64,000 nt of DNA from Opisthorchis felineus. Taxonomy: Eukaryota > Platyhelminthes > Trematoda > Opisthorchiida > Opisthorchiidae. Positions 36,173 to 47,579 of the stretch are shown piece by piece; the stretch's first letter is position 1; every line of letters begins with the position of its first letter. The notes under the pieces were generated by a model. The model saw nothing but the letters and a program-made list of their open reading frames with translations. It was not told where the DNA came from and did no database searches. The position numbers and the translations under genes are program-made. The stretch covers positions 190,396 to 254,395 of the forward strand of contig SJOL01001273.1 in NCBI GenBank assembly GCA_004794785.1. Direction: 5' to 3'.

Positions 36173-39100
36173 TTTGTATCATTTATTTTATATGTAAGGT
36201 ACTTAAAATTCACTGGTTACTGGCCACACGACATTTCTGGCATTGTTTCCAGGCTTTCATATCTTCTCGGCTTTTTCAATCATGACGTATCAAATAGTCT
36301 CAGTTAATGACCGTTATTCTCCACAGGATTCCCCGTAGTATCTGTCATCCTTCATGAGTTATCTTCTTCGCCAGTCTCCTTAACCCACGTTATGACAATC
36401 ATGTAATTATATCCCACCTTAATACTGACGATAGCCGCAGAAAACTTGCTTCTAATCACTGAGCTTTATTGTTTGCCCAGTAAGACAAGAAAAACCTGGG
36501 CGTTACACTCCATAACTTTTTGTTCACGGAAGGGGACTGAGCTGCATCGCTCTTAACAGCTTCCGCCCCAAATATCTTGATGGTTTCCAAACGGTCCGTT
36601 TGGTGGTTATGCTTGATAGATTTTATTGAGATCCGTTGTAGGAAATACTTATGGGATGTATGCACAAACGAGCGACCGGTAATTTGGGATGGATGATTGC
36701 TTTGGTAGAGCAGTTGCGCTGTCATCTAATATGAACAACCCTGATTGCTCATGTTGCACTGGTCCACGTGAAAGCAGAGTTGAGTTTCACCCCACGAGAT
36801 AATCCCCTAGGATCTACCTGATATCAAATTGGCTTATCACACATCGGTTCACATCATTTGCCTGATAATAATGGAGAATTCTGTGCACCTTTCAATTTAT
36901 TATTCATGATGGATCCTTCATTGGGTTCAAGCAAGACGTTGATGAGCCGATAAAAGTATAGATAAAGTTTCGTTATTTTCCGAAGGTTAAAAATTTGGTT
37001 ATTTGTTTTGTAGGCCAGAATTTTGGATTTGGCTTGAACCGGAACGTTTCTTACCTCCATTTATATACAACTGAAAGCTCCGAAACCTGCTGCCGATAAA
37101 TTTGATCACAGTCCACAAGAGTCGGGATTTCGAGAAATCGATCTTTTGAAGGAACTTGTACGGATGCAGAGCCCAAATTTATGGATAATCTATTCTCTTA
37201 CAAACCCTCCCATGAAGTATTTTCATTCTGTCTTTCATCCAAAAACCAATCGATGTGTTGTTTGTGTTCCCTGTATTTTCGCTAAAGACATAATATACTT
37301 GATATTCGTTCAGATCAACCCCCTACAATATACCATGCGTCACCTGGGTTCTACCTTATTCATTCCAACGGGATTTATTGTAAAATTTCTTAGCTATGTT
37401 TAACAACTTTCCGCTACAATCCCCAATATTTGTGCGTTATCTGATTCTCCTCAAAGTGGAAAAGGTTATTATAAACCCTTCAGATGATTATCAGTATTTT
37501 GACTGAACAAATCCGCTATCTTCTTGTCCATGATTTCACTTGCATTTTTGCAATTAGCCCAGAAATCTCGAAAAATGTTGATCGAAAGCAAAAAGGGTGG
37601 GTATGCCATTGTTTAGTAAACTGATTCGCAACCAGAGGGCTGATCGTGCCTGTATCATCTGTTATGCCAAATATTGAGTCAAAAACCCTTTGCCAGGGCA
37701 CGCCTAAAGTGATCATGCTGAGTGCGATTAAACAACCAGAACCTGTTCTCGGCAGACGAGATGATCAATTGCGACACAAATGTTCCACACAAACAAGCGG
37801 TGATCAAACATACGAAAGTTGTACCCTTTCGCTCCAGGCCTAATCCACTGGAGTGTTTTTCACTTTTTTTACAATCAGAACTCACTACTCAAAAGCAGCG
37901 CTGCCATGTACAATGCGGTTCATATGAGACAATTTCGAAAGTAAACCGAGATAACTAGATCGTAATAGAGTTGACCAGAACAGACGTATTGTCAAGTTTG
38001 AAAAGGCGCGTATGACTTTATTCACTGATTCATTGAGCTGACCTGACCATTCCAAATTGAAATGACTGGATGAAAGGTTTTCTCGTTAAATCAATTGCAA
38101 TAGCCAACGTAATGAATGAGATATTATTTCTTCGAAACCGTTTTTTTAAATGCTATACATGACTAGATCACACAATTGCTGACTGGTATTCAGTGGCTGT
38201 ACCTTGGAAAATAATTGGATGCTGTTTCATCAGTCGCTAAAAGTTAACAAGAGGTTTTACAGTTATCACGGAAATCAAGTCTGCGCCTCTGAGTTTGAAG
38301 TGATAAGCTATAGCAACTGCGCCCACTAAGCCCATATCCGCATAAAACGTGAAACGGTTTGCGCAAATATATATCTTACGAGATGTGATGCCCAAAAATT
38401 TATATGAAATCCGTCTTTAGTAAATTGATAAAACTAACTGTCATTACTCACAACTCGTCCTCTGGTGCTTCCAAAAAACCTAATTGTGTTATGGTAGCCA
38501 TTCTGTGCTTGCACGACTAGACGCTGTGGATCTGTTACCAATCAAATAAACCGTAAACACGCAAGTAAGACATTTACATTCTATCAGTCACCAGTCAAGA
38601 GATACCGTCCTGCACCATGCTGTACAAGGGCTACCCCATCTACAGCTGATGTTACTAGGGCCCTGCGGTTATCCGTATCCCTTGTGAGTAAAGCACGAAT
38701 AAATCTAGAGCTGTCTGACCAGAAGTGTCGTTCCTTTGCTTAGTGTGAAGTACAGATCTAAAGGTAATGCTTCCACATGAAACAACTCGCAGGCAGCGCC
38801 GAACCCTTCATAGTGAGCGTGTTTGTCCAATCCATCCAGTGCTCGCTGTAGTGGCGCGCTGCTCTGTGGTGATAAACAACATAACTTCTACCGTAATAGT
38901 GAAGTTGTTCTACCTTTATTGTTCGGACAGCATAAGCAACCTTAGCTCCATTTAGTGCCGTAAAGGAACTGACTCCAGAGGTGTCTTGATGGGCATGGAA
39001 GTGGTATTGGGGCTACAAAAATTTGGTCATAAAATTCCAGATTTTGAAGAGTTCAAAAGTGTTAGCGCATCTGAATATGTACAGCAATTTCCTCAATCCA

Positions 39101-39788
39101 GATTCCACTAATGGCAAGCTACTCTCCTGAGATGCCTAAAATAAACTTCTCAGTCAACTGCGATTCACACTTGTGTCCTTCTTAACTGAGCAGCAATGGA
39201 AGACAGTTTGAGTGCTTCTTCTCCATATTTCCTTATTTCTTTGGTATAGCTATCTGATACACACTAAAAAAGTTTTGGGTGTGTATATTTTAACTAGTTA
39301 GTATAATATTCTTCAAAAAGTTTGGGTTTTTCCCACGTCGATTCACGCTTAATTTCTTAACCCAACAGCTGTACCAGTTAACTGAGGGGTTTAAATTTTC
39401 GATTATCATTCAGCTGTGCAAATTCCCCACGAACATGCAGCACTCTTGAGAACTGCAGCGATTGCCAGTTTAGGACAAACTAGTTACGAACCAAATCGCT
39501 GCGAAACGATGTATAGTAGCTCAAGAGGTTGCACCTGGAGGGAGTTGAACTAAGTGTGTCCCTCAGCTTGGTCACGCACATTCGGAGCACGTGATATTGC
39601 ATATGATCTGAGCAATTCTAATCACTACTCCCTGTAAGACCACGCTTTCTACAACTTGATACGTATGACATGAGACATTATTGTATCCAGAAATTCAGAT
39701 TCTCAGCTTTAGAGTGTGCCCCGACTAGTGTGCGAAATTAGAACTCCATTTAGAAACAAGACAAAAACATTCATGTTTTCTATAGGCG
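36173..39788. other. no recognisable feature
   Basis: Short frames only, none with recognisable motifs. No shared repeats were seen. Confidence 0.35.
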
Positions 39789-40030
39789 TGATACAATACT
39801 CATAACGTTACTGAAAATTCTTCGACAGCCCAAGACCGGTTTCGCCCTTCTTCAGACTCATCGGGTGGATGAATGTCAACCCTATATGCTACTTCAGTGC
39901 AAATTAGACAAATTTCGACAAATACACTCTTCTGCATATCCATTTGGATTTAATTGGAAGACTCACCTGGAACCCACCTGAATCTCCCACTTATGGTGCT
40001 CTTAGGAACAAATGAGTGTATTTATCGAAT
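39789..40030 (-). repeat. hammerhead-bearing repeat, copy D (most complete unit)
   Basis: About 242 bases, giving the reference order on the minus strand: inverted arm (TTCGATAAATACACTCATTT), segment GTTCCTAAGAGCACCATAAG to GGTTCCAGGTGAGTC, second arm (AGAGTGTATTTGTCGAA), linker, ribozyme (about 39828-39867), 3' flank ending near GTATTGTATCA. The ribozyme keeps GAAAC and ACCGGUC but has CCGAUGA for CUGAUGA, so it is probably dead. Confidence 0.8.
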
Positions 40031-42767
40031 TCAGGTTTTCTCATTTTTGGCGGCATTCCTTATACTCTAGCAACGCCCAGGTTTTTATGGTTTACGACAG
40101 CATCTTCGGTTCATAACTAAGTTCTTGTGGCATATTCTTCTGTTAGGTGGCCACTATTTTCTTGAGGTGGTGCGAAAATTCTTGATCGGTCAGTACGGTG
40201 CCTTCAACTTGCCCATTCAATAAGCACCTGGAAACCATAAAAACAGACACTGCAAACTCAGTCTGATGGGACTGCTCCAGAAAAGTCGCAGGGGAGATTA
40301 GACGTTTGGTGTGCTAAAAACGATAAAAACACGGCATGTTTCTTACCGACATTCAGTATTACTCATTTAGTTTTGTGTTGAGGTATGAAACCACATGTCC
40401 TCCAAAAACATCGACATAAGTCGAAGTGCTAAAAAAGGTGGGAAATTTATCCAACGTTTGTAAATGCAGTGTCGTTTTTCTTTCCAAACAAAACCTGGCC
40501 AATGGTAAATCGTCTTTTTATTGATCGTTTGCCGCGGCTTACAACAACTTTGGACATAACCGAAGCAGACTTTTCAATACAAGGGAGATAGTCGAAGTGA
40601 AATGTAATTTACTACTCATGAACTCTTACATATTCCCTCTTTACGTTTCTCATCAGAATAAGACCAAATACTTGCCAAGACTATCCAGCTGCAATCAGTT
40701 ACTAATTTGGAGAACGAGTGGTCTTTGAATAAAACGTTCAGAATGTGTGACATATACTCTCCTTGTCTTCCATTTCTTGATTAAAATACAATGAAGTTTC
40801 AAGTCTGAATACGAACAAAGAGAGCTCCTGGCAGGTCAAAGGGCGGGCCATGTGAAGAATGGATCATATCACGTCCGGCCCCAGCACCAGTGAACCACAC
40901 TGCTGATCAGCCAGCTAAAACTGGAGTATAGATTGTTCAACTATCAACAAGAGGCAAGACCAGCCTGCAGATCTGTGAGATGTGCATTGCTAACGGGCGG
41001 TGCCAAATTTTCTTAAGACGTCTAAGTAGATATTTGTCATCAGGGACGTCATTATTTCTACGTTTTCAGCTCACTTACTGTATTTCGAATATACTTGCAC
41101 TCTGAACCTTTTGTAAGCATCATGTTTCCATTCGGAGGAAGACTACCACGGAGCAGGAGTTATTCTGGCTCTCCTACTTGCCTTCAAAAAAGAACAAATC
41201 GTAGGGTGGCTGTTGAGAAATGTTGGAGTGGTGTTTGTCTAAATGGTCTGCGTTAATAAGTAGTTACATATTTCACTTTGTGATCGCAAATTCTATAGAG
41301 CTCGGAACCACCTGAAACAAATTAAAAATTGCTCAGCATGTTTCAAGCGTCCATAGCGCTGCCTGACTGGGAAGTCTTGACAAGCGGATCAGTTGATCGA
41401 CACAACTAGGACACTTACTGGTCGTCGTTCGAGGCGTCGGGCAAACTAAACACATCGCTCCAGCATGAATACAATCACCTGTTCCGAAGTGATAAGCCAG
41501 ATGCGTCCACGGAGCTCTGGTGGAGTAATGTCAACACGCTTGCTTAAGATTATAGACATCCGGAGCCCAAACCCCGACATGGCCAGGGATGTGCACTGCT
41601 GATGATCTGTAACAAGACTGCAAATTGAGTCCGGTGCTTCCACTATGGTGTGGACTCACCAGAATAGTTGCGCTAGGACAGAAGAAAGAGTGTTCAAACG
41701 AAAGTGATGTAAACATTAAGTATGACTCCATCGTCAAACTATTTTTCTATCTTTTACGTGACAAATGTTCACCTTATCAGTCATTGTATGATTGCCGTAA
41801 ACTGTGCGCCAAAATCGAGCGGAATGAGCGGTTGGAAACGTAAGCTTTGTTGTTTAGTGCAAGAGTGCGCACAACAAGTAGGGTCAAGTTCACTCAAACC
41901 GTCGGGTTATCCTTTCACCAGCAGTTTCGACACAATTAGCTAGTTCGCCTTCGATTTGGTAGGACAGCTGCAGCTAGTTTGGATACGGGCCCTCTTAAAA
42001 TTTAATTCTTCGTCATCTCTATGGCAATGATCAAGTCATGGTGGGAAAATGTCCACCAACGTAAATTGCTGATTGAAGCCCACTCTTAGAATTTAGGTAA
42101 CTCGAAAAACCTCTCGTTAACATTTTCATGTATGCAAACTGGACTGCACTCTGATCAACCGTATGAATGACATCTACTTAAGTCCTATTATCACTTACTA
42201 CAGTTTTAAACCAACGTTGATGCTAAATTTCACGTCATGGTTAGCAAGCACCGATCGGTTGATCGCACACTGCCCACTAGGTTTTGTTTTATGAGGGAAT
42301 GCACTAAGTTCACCAGATCCAGAAGGCAGATGCTGTGACATATTACACGTTTGACTACACTCACGGTAAAACGGCATTTTGAGCTAATGATATTTGTGTA
42401 GATACACAGTGTGTTAACAACAGTTCATGAACAGAAATTCCAATACACGAGTGTAGGGAGGTGAGGAACGCTTTGGAAGGAGGTTAGTTTCTGATCAACA
42501 GAGAGGATTTGATGGATGCTGTACATTTGGGACCGTTGCTCTATTTACTGAAGTTGTCTCAAGCTCTAAAGTTATTTATACGTGCCTCTATATTGCAGAA
42601 ACACACCGCTACCTTTCTGGGTTTCCACACGATGACAAAAAGTCCAACCCATCCTGGACATCACGTCATCCGTAACAAACTGAGTAACATTTCCTTCTAA
42701 TTATCACCCGTAAACCCGTCTGAGGTGATCGAAAGGTAAAATTTTTCTAGCGTATTTTCCGAGCTTT
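40031..42767. other. no recognisable feature
   Basis: Nothing recognised. Frames at 41446-41943 on both strands are overlapping and unremarkable. Confidence 0.35.
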
Positions 42768-43253
42768 GTGCATCACGTAGCTTTGGTTGTATCATCTAAC
42801 AAACTGTCATCGCTCGTGCTTTGGCTTCTGGGTCCAGTCAATGTTGACAGGCAAAACCATGTCGGATTCCAGACATGTAAGATAACAATTCATCCACAAC
42901 CAAATTCCACACCGGTACCATTTATTTACTACGACAACTCTAAGCCAAAGACACCGAAAATTCATCCTTCACGAAGGCATGATCAAGTCAACCTGCAGTG
43001 TAACGCCTCAAAAATCAGACTCAATACATACCAATCGGTTTTCATATGGTTTCATCAAGTTCGTGTCCGGTCAAAGCAGTTTTACACCAGAAGCACCTCC
43101 AAAGAATTTATTCGACAAACATGCCATGGCAGAATCTATTGTCCTCTGAAAATTTCACAGAATTGGTACTGGAAAACCACCTCAGCTCAAAATAAGCGCA
43201 AGAATAGTAAGGCAGCAAAGACGAATGGTATTCAGTTATACTATGCTCAATAA
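42768..43253 (+). CDS. unrecognised 161-codon ORF
   Basis: Longest plausible non-transposon frame on this side of the window, starting from a GTG near 42768 and ending TAA. The N-terminal part is hydrophobic (SSLVLWLLGPVNV). The middle has HPQPNSTPVPFIYYDNSKP and VNLQCNAS followed 15 residues on by FIWFHQ, which faintly resembles the C...W pattern of an immunoglobulin-like strand pair. The C-terminal part is basic. TTGACAG at about 42850 could be an acceptor. I do not recognise a family and the Ig hint is weak. Confidence 0.25.
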   Translation: MHHVALVVSSNKLSSLVLWLLGPVNVDRQNHVGFQTCKITIHPQPNSTPVPFIYYDNSKPKTPKIHPSRRHDQVNLQCNASKIRLNTYQSVFIWFHQVRVRSKQFYTRSTSKEFIRQTCHGRIYCPLKISQNWYWKTTSAQNKRKNSKAAKTNGIQLYYAQ

Positions 43254-44613
43254 ACACCTCCATCATGGACACAGAGCCCACTTCACTCCACAGGTGACTA
43301 TCAACACATTCACTGGTGAAGTTCTGGTAGAATGTCATTTGCGTCTTTTTTCTCAGTAGCGAAGGACATCTGCTGCATCGAAAAAGCATTCTTACTACCA
43401 AATCAGTTTCTAGGATGTGATGAAATATCAGCCTGTTTGGATAACCTAATAAAGGCTTTTTGGTGGAACCACTTGTTTACATATTCACTGACCAAGTGCC
43501 GCGTGTACTGAACGGGTCACACGTTCACATAATTTTTGCATGCCCTCAATCAGGACTTGGCGAAGAGATTTTCGGGTTCGCACCGAAATCATCTGCTAAC
43601 TAGCACGAAATCAAACATATGCGTTCGTAGTGGAGTCATGTGACGAAGATTCATCATGCACTTTCTGGCGGATGAAAAAGACGACGTAGGTTGAAACTGC
43701 GTACAACACAACTCAGATAAAAATAGGTAGACAATGCCTTGGCAACCCTGTTACTTCATTTAATCCTGGTGAAACTTGATCAACATGGACTGAATATCAC
43801 AGGAGATAATGCATAAACAACCGAGGCAAGTACACTGAATCCTCTAATCGTAAATAAAAGGGAAAATCTTGCAGTGACCAGAATTACCGCCTGTTTGAAA
43901 CTACTGCTTCATCTTGACAAGCTAAGGCAGTGTTTGTCTTATATTCAAACGGGATTATTTAACACTATTTGGGGTCCAAAAACTGGAAAAAATTATGGTT
44001 AACCCATTTTCTCCTTTTGTGTCCTACTTTTCACCTGTTAACTGTCCTATAGAACAAGACTCTAAAGTTAACAATACAAGTGACCAGGTGACAATGGCTC
44101 CGAAATAAAATGCTTCCTCTGTATTCTAAGATTCTGAACGTGGCAAGGCTTTCAAAATGAACGTTTACTCTAATTTGGAACCTTACGCAGCAGTGATAAA
44201 GACAGTGGTTGTGGTCATTTATCACGCTAACCTGAACTATCCTAAGTTATTCAGAGGCAACATCGTCGAAGTAGAGCAAATACGATCTCCAAACTTCTTT
44301 TAGTCTATTGGATGAGGCCAACTCGTAGAGGCTGGATTTTTTTACGCTTGAGGGTTATGAAATTCTGGGGGTTGTTATGTAGAGTAAGAAGTTTTTAACT
44401 GTCAGTGGACGGTCAATTTTAGTTTCATAAACAGACTCGCGCACGCAACTGGAGACACTCATTCGTGCCTTAAGTCGGTGGTAACAAGGGACTCAAGTTA
44501 ACTTCAATTCAGCTTTACATCTAGAACACTTTCTAGACCGTGCGAAATATTGACGGCACTTCGCGGATCAGACTTACCTGACCAGCTTTAAGGTGGACAA
44601 GACCGGTGGTAGG
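43254..44613. other. no recognisable feature
   Basis: Nothing recognised. Confidence 0.35.
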
Positions 44614-44958
44614 CTATTCAGTTTTTTCACGAGTGGTTTCTTGTGAAGTAATAATCAAGAGCTCATCATACTGATTCAGAACTGTCCTTCTCTTTAGCTT
44701 CAAACACTGGTCCTGAAGAGGAATATTTAGGACATTTTCAAATGAAATTCTATAGAATACATCATAAGTTAGCCCATACAAATGCCCCCCCCCCACAAGA
44801 AAATGGTACAAGTGCAATTTTGAACTAATGCTCAACAGATCCTTTTTAGGTAAACAGGTGAGCTGTTGAAAGGTTGTAATAATCGATACTTGGTTGTTTA
44901 TATACAGACAAATCCCAGTTTGAGTCCTCGCCAAAGATAACAATTTTAGTGCCCCCAC
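44614..44958 (-). CDS. unrecognised 114-codon ORF
   Basis: Open on the minus strand to TAG at 44614. The peptide includes QQLTCLPKKDLLSISSKLHL, YGLTYDVFYRISFENVLNIP and KRRTVLNQYDELLIITSQET, ending REKTE. The C-terminal half is mixed and coding-like. A run of nine Gs (sense; plus CCCCCCCCC near 44786) encodes GGG and is prone to slippage. There is no ATG near the start; M would be non-canonical, so an upstream exon would be needed. No family recognised. Confidence 0.3.
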   Translation of the reverse strand: MGALKLLSLARTQTGICLYINNQVSIITTFQQLTCLPKKDLLSISSKLHLYHFLVGGGHLYGLTYDVFYRISFENVLNIPLQDQCLKLKRRTVLNQYDELLIITSQETTREKTE

Positions 44959-45534
44959 TTATGATCACCGGCTTCAGCTTGTCTTCGTTTGGTGGACCGT
45001 TTTTGTGCTGAGGTTACACATTGGAAAATTAAGCCCCAACTCGGCTTTACACACTGACTTTCTGGCTGCTTAGATGAAGGCTCTTTTTTACCATGTGCCA
45101 TATTCACAAACGAGGATTGTTGTTTTACTAAAAATGTTTACGCTTGCTAAAATATCACAGGGGTAGCGCCCGTAGTTTGGCATTAAAAATCGTTTTTAAT
45201 TAAAAAAAACTGCTCTTCACTTTAGTATTCATGTGAGTGTCGACTTAGGTGAAGAATGCAGAGTATCCATTAAATTATGGATGCCTGGCAAAGTGGAGCA
45301 ATGTTGACGGAGTCCTTAATATAATCCTACGTTTGGAAGCGTTCTACAACATTTTTACTTGTAATTTCATAAATTCATTTACCTTTGTCACTAACAGCTG
45401 TTCTCCGAGAATACCAGTCCAGGTTTGATCACGGCCTTGGCTCCAAGCCAACGTCTTACAAGAGAGTAGCATCAATCTACACCTATCCAGTTTCTCTTTC
45501 TGAACAACCCGAGTTGTTCTTTCCCTTATTTCAG
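44959..45534. other. no recognisable feature
   Basis: Nothing recognised. Confidence 0.4.
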
Positions 45535-45603
45535 GTCAGGCGTACGCAAGACCAGACCCCAGTCATCTTGAAATACCGCCTCTTTGAAGGCAGCGCTTAT
45601 CTG
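45535..45603 (+). CDS. candidate 69-base internal exon
   Basis: Preceded by a strong pyrimidine tract and acceptor (GTTGTTCTTTCCCTTATTTCAG) and followed by a donor (GTAAGG at 45604-45609). Phase 0 at both ends, 23 codons, reading VRRTQDQTPVILKYRLFEGS then AYL. Splice sites and codons both look right. The exon's identity and its neighbours are unknown. Confidence 0.35.
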
Positions 45604-46167
45604 GTAAGGTGACTAATTTTGGAAGTGGGTTACTGCTCTCTGTGAAGGAAATCGCTTCCAAAGTACAACATGCTGGAAATCCCCAAAAGCGTTCCACTAT
45701 TCTTGTCCTTATGGACCGTCTTCTAATGCAACACACCAGGCAATGCCACCATTGTTCTCTGTAGACCTTTAAAGGTAGGATAGTGCAGCGCGATTTTGCA
45801 CGATATTGAGGTTTTATTCCACTGTGTCTCGTCAGGCGCTTGCGACATACTACGATGACAAAACAGTAATGAATGGAAAGATTACCGAAGTTTTCTGCGG
45901 TAGTGCCAATACAATGAAAAGCAGCTTCTGTTCACACAGATCCAAGCTCTTTTTGCGAATAACAATGACCTTGTCAAATTTTAGCACTCTGCTGTTTGCT
46001 GCGCTGAGAACAATATCAAGTTCATTAGCCGGATCAATGCCACGCCTGCTCCCAAACCGAAAACGGGCAGCTTACAAGACTGACAGCGCAGAATGTAATT
46101 ATGTATTAATTTGGCGTTGTGACAATCACCCAAAATCCAACTGAAAATGAGGCGCCTTGATGCAGCA
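45604..46167. other. no recognisable feature
   Basis: 45806-46144 is open for 112 codons on the plus strand but looks random in composition. Confidence 0.35.
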
Positions 46168-46358
46168 TATTCAGTTGCTTAAGAACATCATAAAAGAGAG
46201 ATTCAGCTGGATTCCAGGTAAGTCTGTGCAATTTGAGTTCAAATAGAACATGAGGTTGACGGGAACTCGGGGACTTTTCCCACCTGATGAGCCCGAAGGA
46301 GGGCGAAACCGGTCGTGGGTTGTCGAAGAGTTTTCAGCAAACTTATGAGTAGCGTATA
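46168..46358 (+). repeat. hammerhead-bearing repeat, copy E
   Basis: Plus-strand unit: TTCAGTTGCTTAAGAACATC, GATTCAGCTGGATTCCAGGT, a short linker (TTTGAGTTCAAATAGAACAT), the ribozyme (46279-46319), and the 3' flank TTTTCAGCAAACTTATGAG. Compared with copy D it lacks the inverted arms between the distal segment and the linker. It is the only copy with an intact core. Confidence 0.85.
46279..46319 (+). ncRNA. hammerhead ribozyme, intact core (type I topology)
   Basis: Stem I is CCCAC (46279-46283) with GTGGG (46315-46319). Core CUGAUGA is 46284-46290. Stem II is GCCC (46291-46294) with GGGC (46301-46304) around a 6-base loop, GAAGGA. Core GAAA is 46305-46308. The cleavage triplet is GUC (46312-46314), with cutting expected after C46314. 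Helix III would be only A-U and C-G on one molecule, too short to close, but ACCGGU (46308-46313) is self-complementary, so two RNAs could share a 6-bp helix III. Hammerheads of this minimal type are known from Penelope-like elements and related small retroelements; schistosome repeats also carry hammerheads. The motif is seen directly; activity is inferred. Confidence 0.85.
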
Positions 46359-46431
46359 AAGCCTGTACAAAGTCTTCAAGTCTTGTTGCCGAAGCAACAT
46401 TTGCCTACAATCTTCAAGACGGAAGGTGATG

Positions 46432-46510
46432 GTCAATTTGGAGGTGCCCATGCAGGGATTTGAACTCAGGCCGTCTAAACTGTGGTCCACGATGTTAGCC
46501 ACAGGTCTAC
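46432..46510 (-). repeat. tRNA-like SINE head, third family
   Basis: Minus strand: ACCTGTGGCTAACATCGTGG (A-box region), CCACAGTTTAGACGGCC, then GAGTTCAAATCCCTGC (B box), at tRNA-like spacing, ending GGGCACC. It differs from the 23015 family. It ends about 70 bases from hammerhead copy E, which is in the opposite orientation. A decayed tRNA gene is the alternative. Confidence 0.5.
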
Positions 46511-47375
46511 TTAGGCCTTGATGGAGATCGCTTAAGCAAACACAGCGGAGGCTCATATACTTTACTTTACGGGAGCTCCGAAACAGTTTGAACCTCTTGG
46601 ATTGATGGGTGGAGACTAGACTGGAGGTTTATTCGTGTTTTCTTATATCATTTTTTATCCACTAATTCTAGTTGATAGCTCTCTCCCAGTTCGTCTGAAA
46701 TAGTGTTCGGGATGGCTCTTGTAATAAATGTTCTAAATAATACTAGCCTTTTCCACTTATCAGATTTTCTTCTAGTTTCGGTAGTGCTGTTTGCGGTGTG
46801 TTTGTAGGTCCGTACCTAACCCTTATACTATGCAGAAATGTCGTTGTAGCAGGATGTCTGACTTGTTTTTTTGTAGGTTTGGTTGATTTGCGTTTTTGGA
46901 AATATCTCTAAGTAAAGCTCCCTGATTAACCGTTGTTTTGCAGGACATTTCACAGTCGTTTCTCTTCTTTTGTCCTAACCTTCACCGTGTTGCACTTCTC
47001 TTCATTCTCCTTGAATTGTGTTCGAATGCAGCTTCCTTTGTGAGAGTTGGGTTATTTCTGTGGTAACCAATGGGGTTGGCCCTTTTGTATACCTTTGTTT
47101 ACAATTAGCTCACCATGAACCTTATGTCGTAGGAGACGCTGTTTGTTGGCTGGACTCTTCGTTGCAGATTAATTTTTCTTTATGACGAAATTATTATCTA
47201 CGCAGTGGATCCATAGGTTAGAATTGATATTTGGTAGTATCATCCGCTCCAGTTTCCGAATAATGATAGACCTTGAGGTTGAACATCCTACGGGAATTCC
47301 TGTCGAACATTCGTAGTACTTGTCATCGAATTCAATTTAAGTGATCAAACAGAGTTTGGAGACTTTGCAAATGTC
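46511..47375. other. no recognisable feature
   Basis: T-rich on the plus strand; nothing recognised. Confidence 0.4.
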
Positions 47376-47579
47376 TCAGTTCTCCAGCGAATCGTTGGGA
47401 AGTCCACCATTATCCAATAGTTCAGTGTTTGCTCTCTTCGCAGAAAGAACGTCCACAGATATGAATAGTAAGTTCCCATCAGATGAGACACTTATTTCGT
47501 CCTCTTTCATGTTCAAGTCTTTTAGTTGCTGTGCGTTAGTGACAGAGTGATACAGCTCACCAATGAGACATATAACCAA
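47376..47579 (-). CDS. candidate terminal exon, unknown gene
   Basis: Open on the minus strand for 67 codons, ending TGA. Includes NAQQLKDLNMKEDEISVSSD, NLLFISVDVLSAKRANTELL and GGLPNDSLEN. The acidic, Ser-rich composition and codon choice look coding, and the antisense frame is the shadow. The acceptor could be after TCTCATTGGTGAG. No family recognised and no nearby AATAAA seen. Confidence 0.35.
   Translation of the reverse strand: MVICLIGELYHSVTNAQQLKDLNMKEDEISVSSDGNLLFISVDVLSAKRANTELLDNGGLPNDSLEN

Noticed and set aside
35899..36285. 128-codon plus-strand ORF
   Set aside because: About half of it is the SINE copy at 35988-36172, so the frame is fortuitous.
46239..46556. 105-codon minus-strand ORF
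   Set aside because: It crosses the antisense of the hammerhead repeat and the tRNA-like SINE head; not a protein gene.
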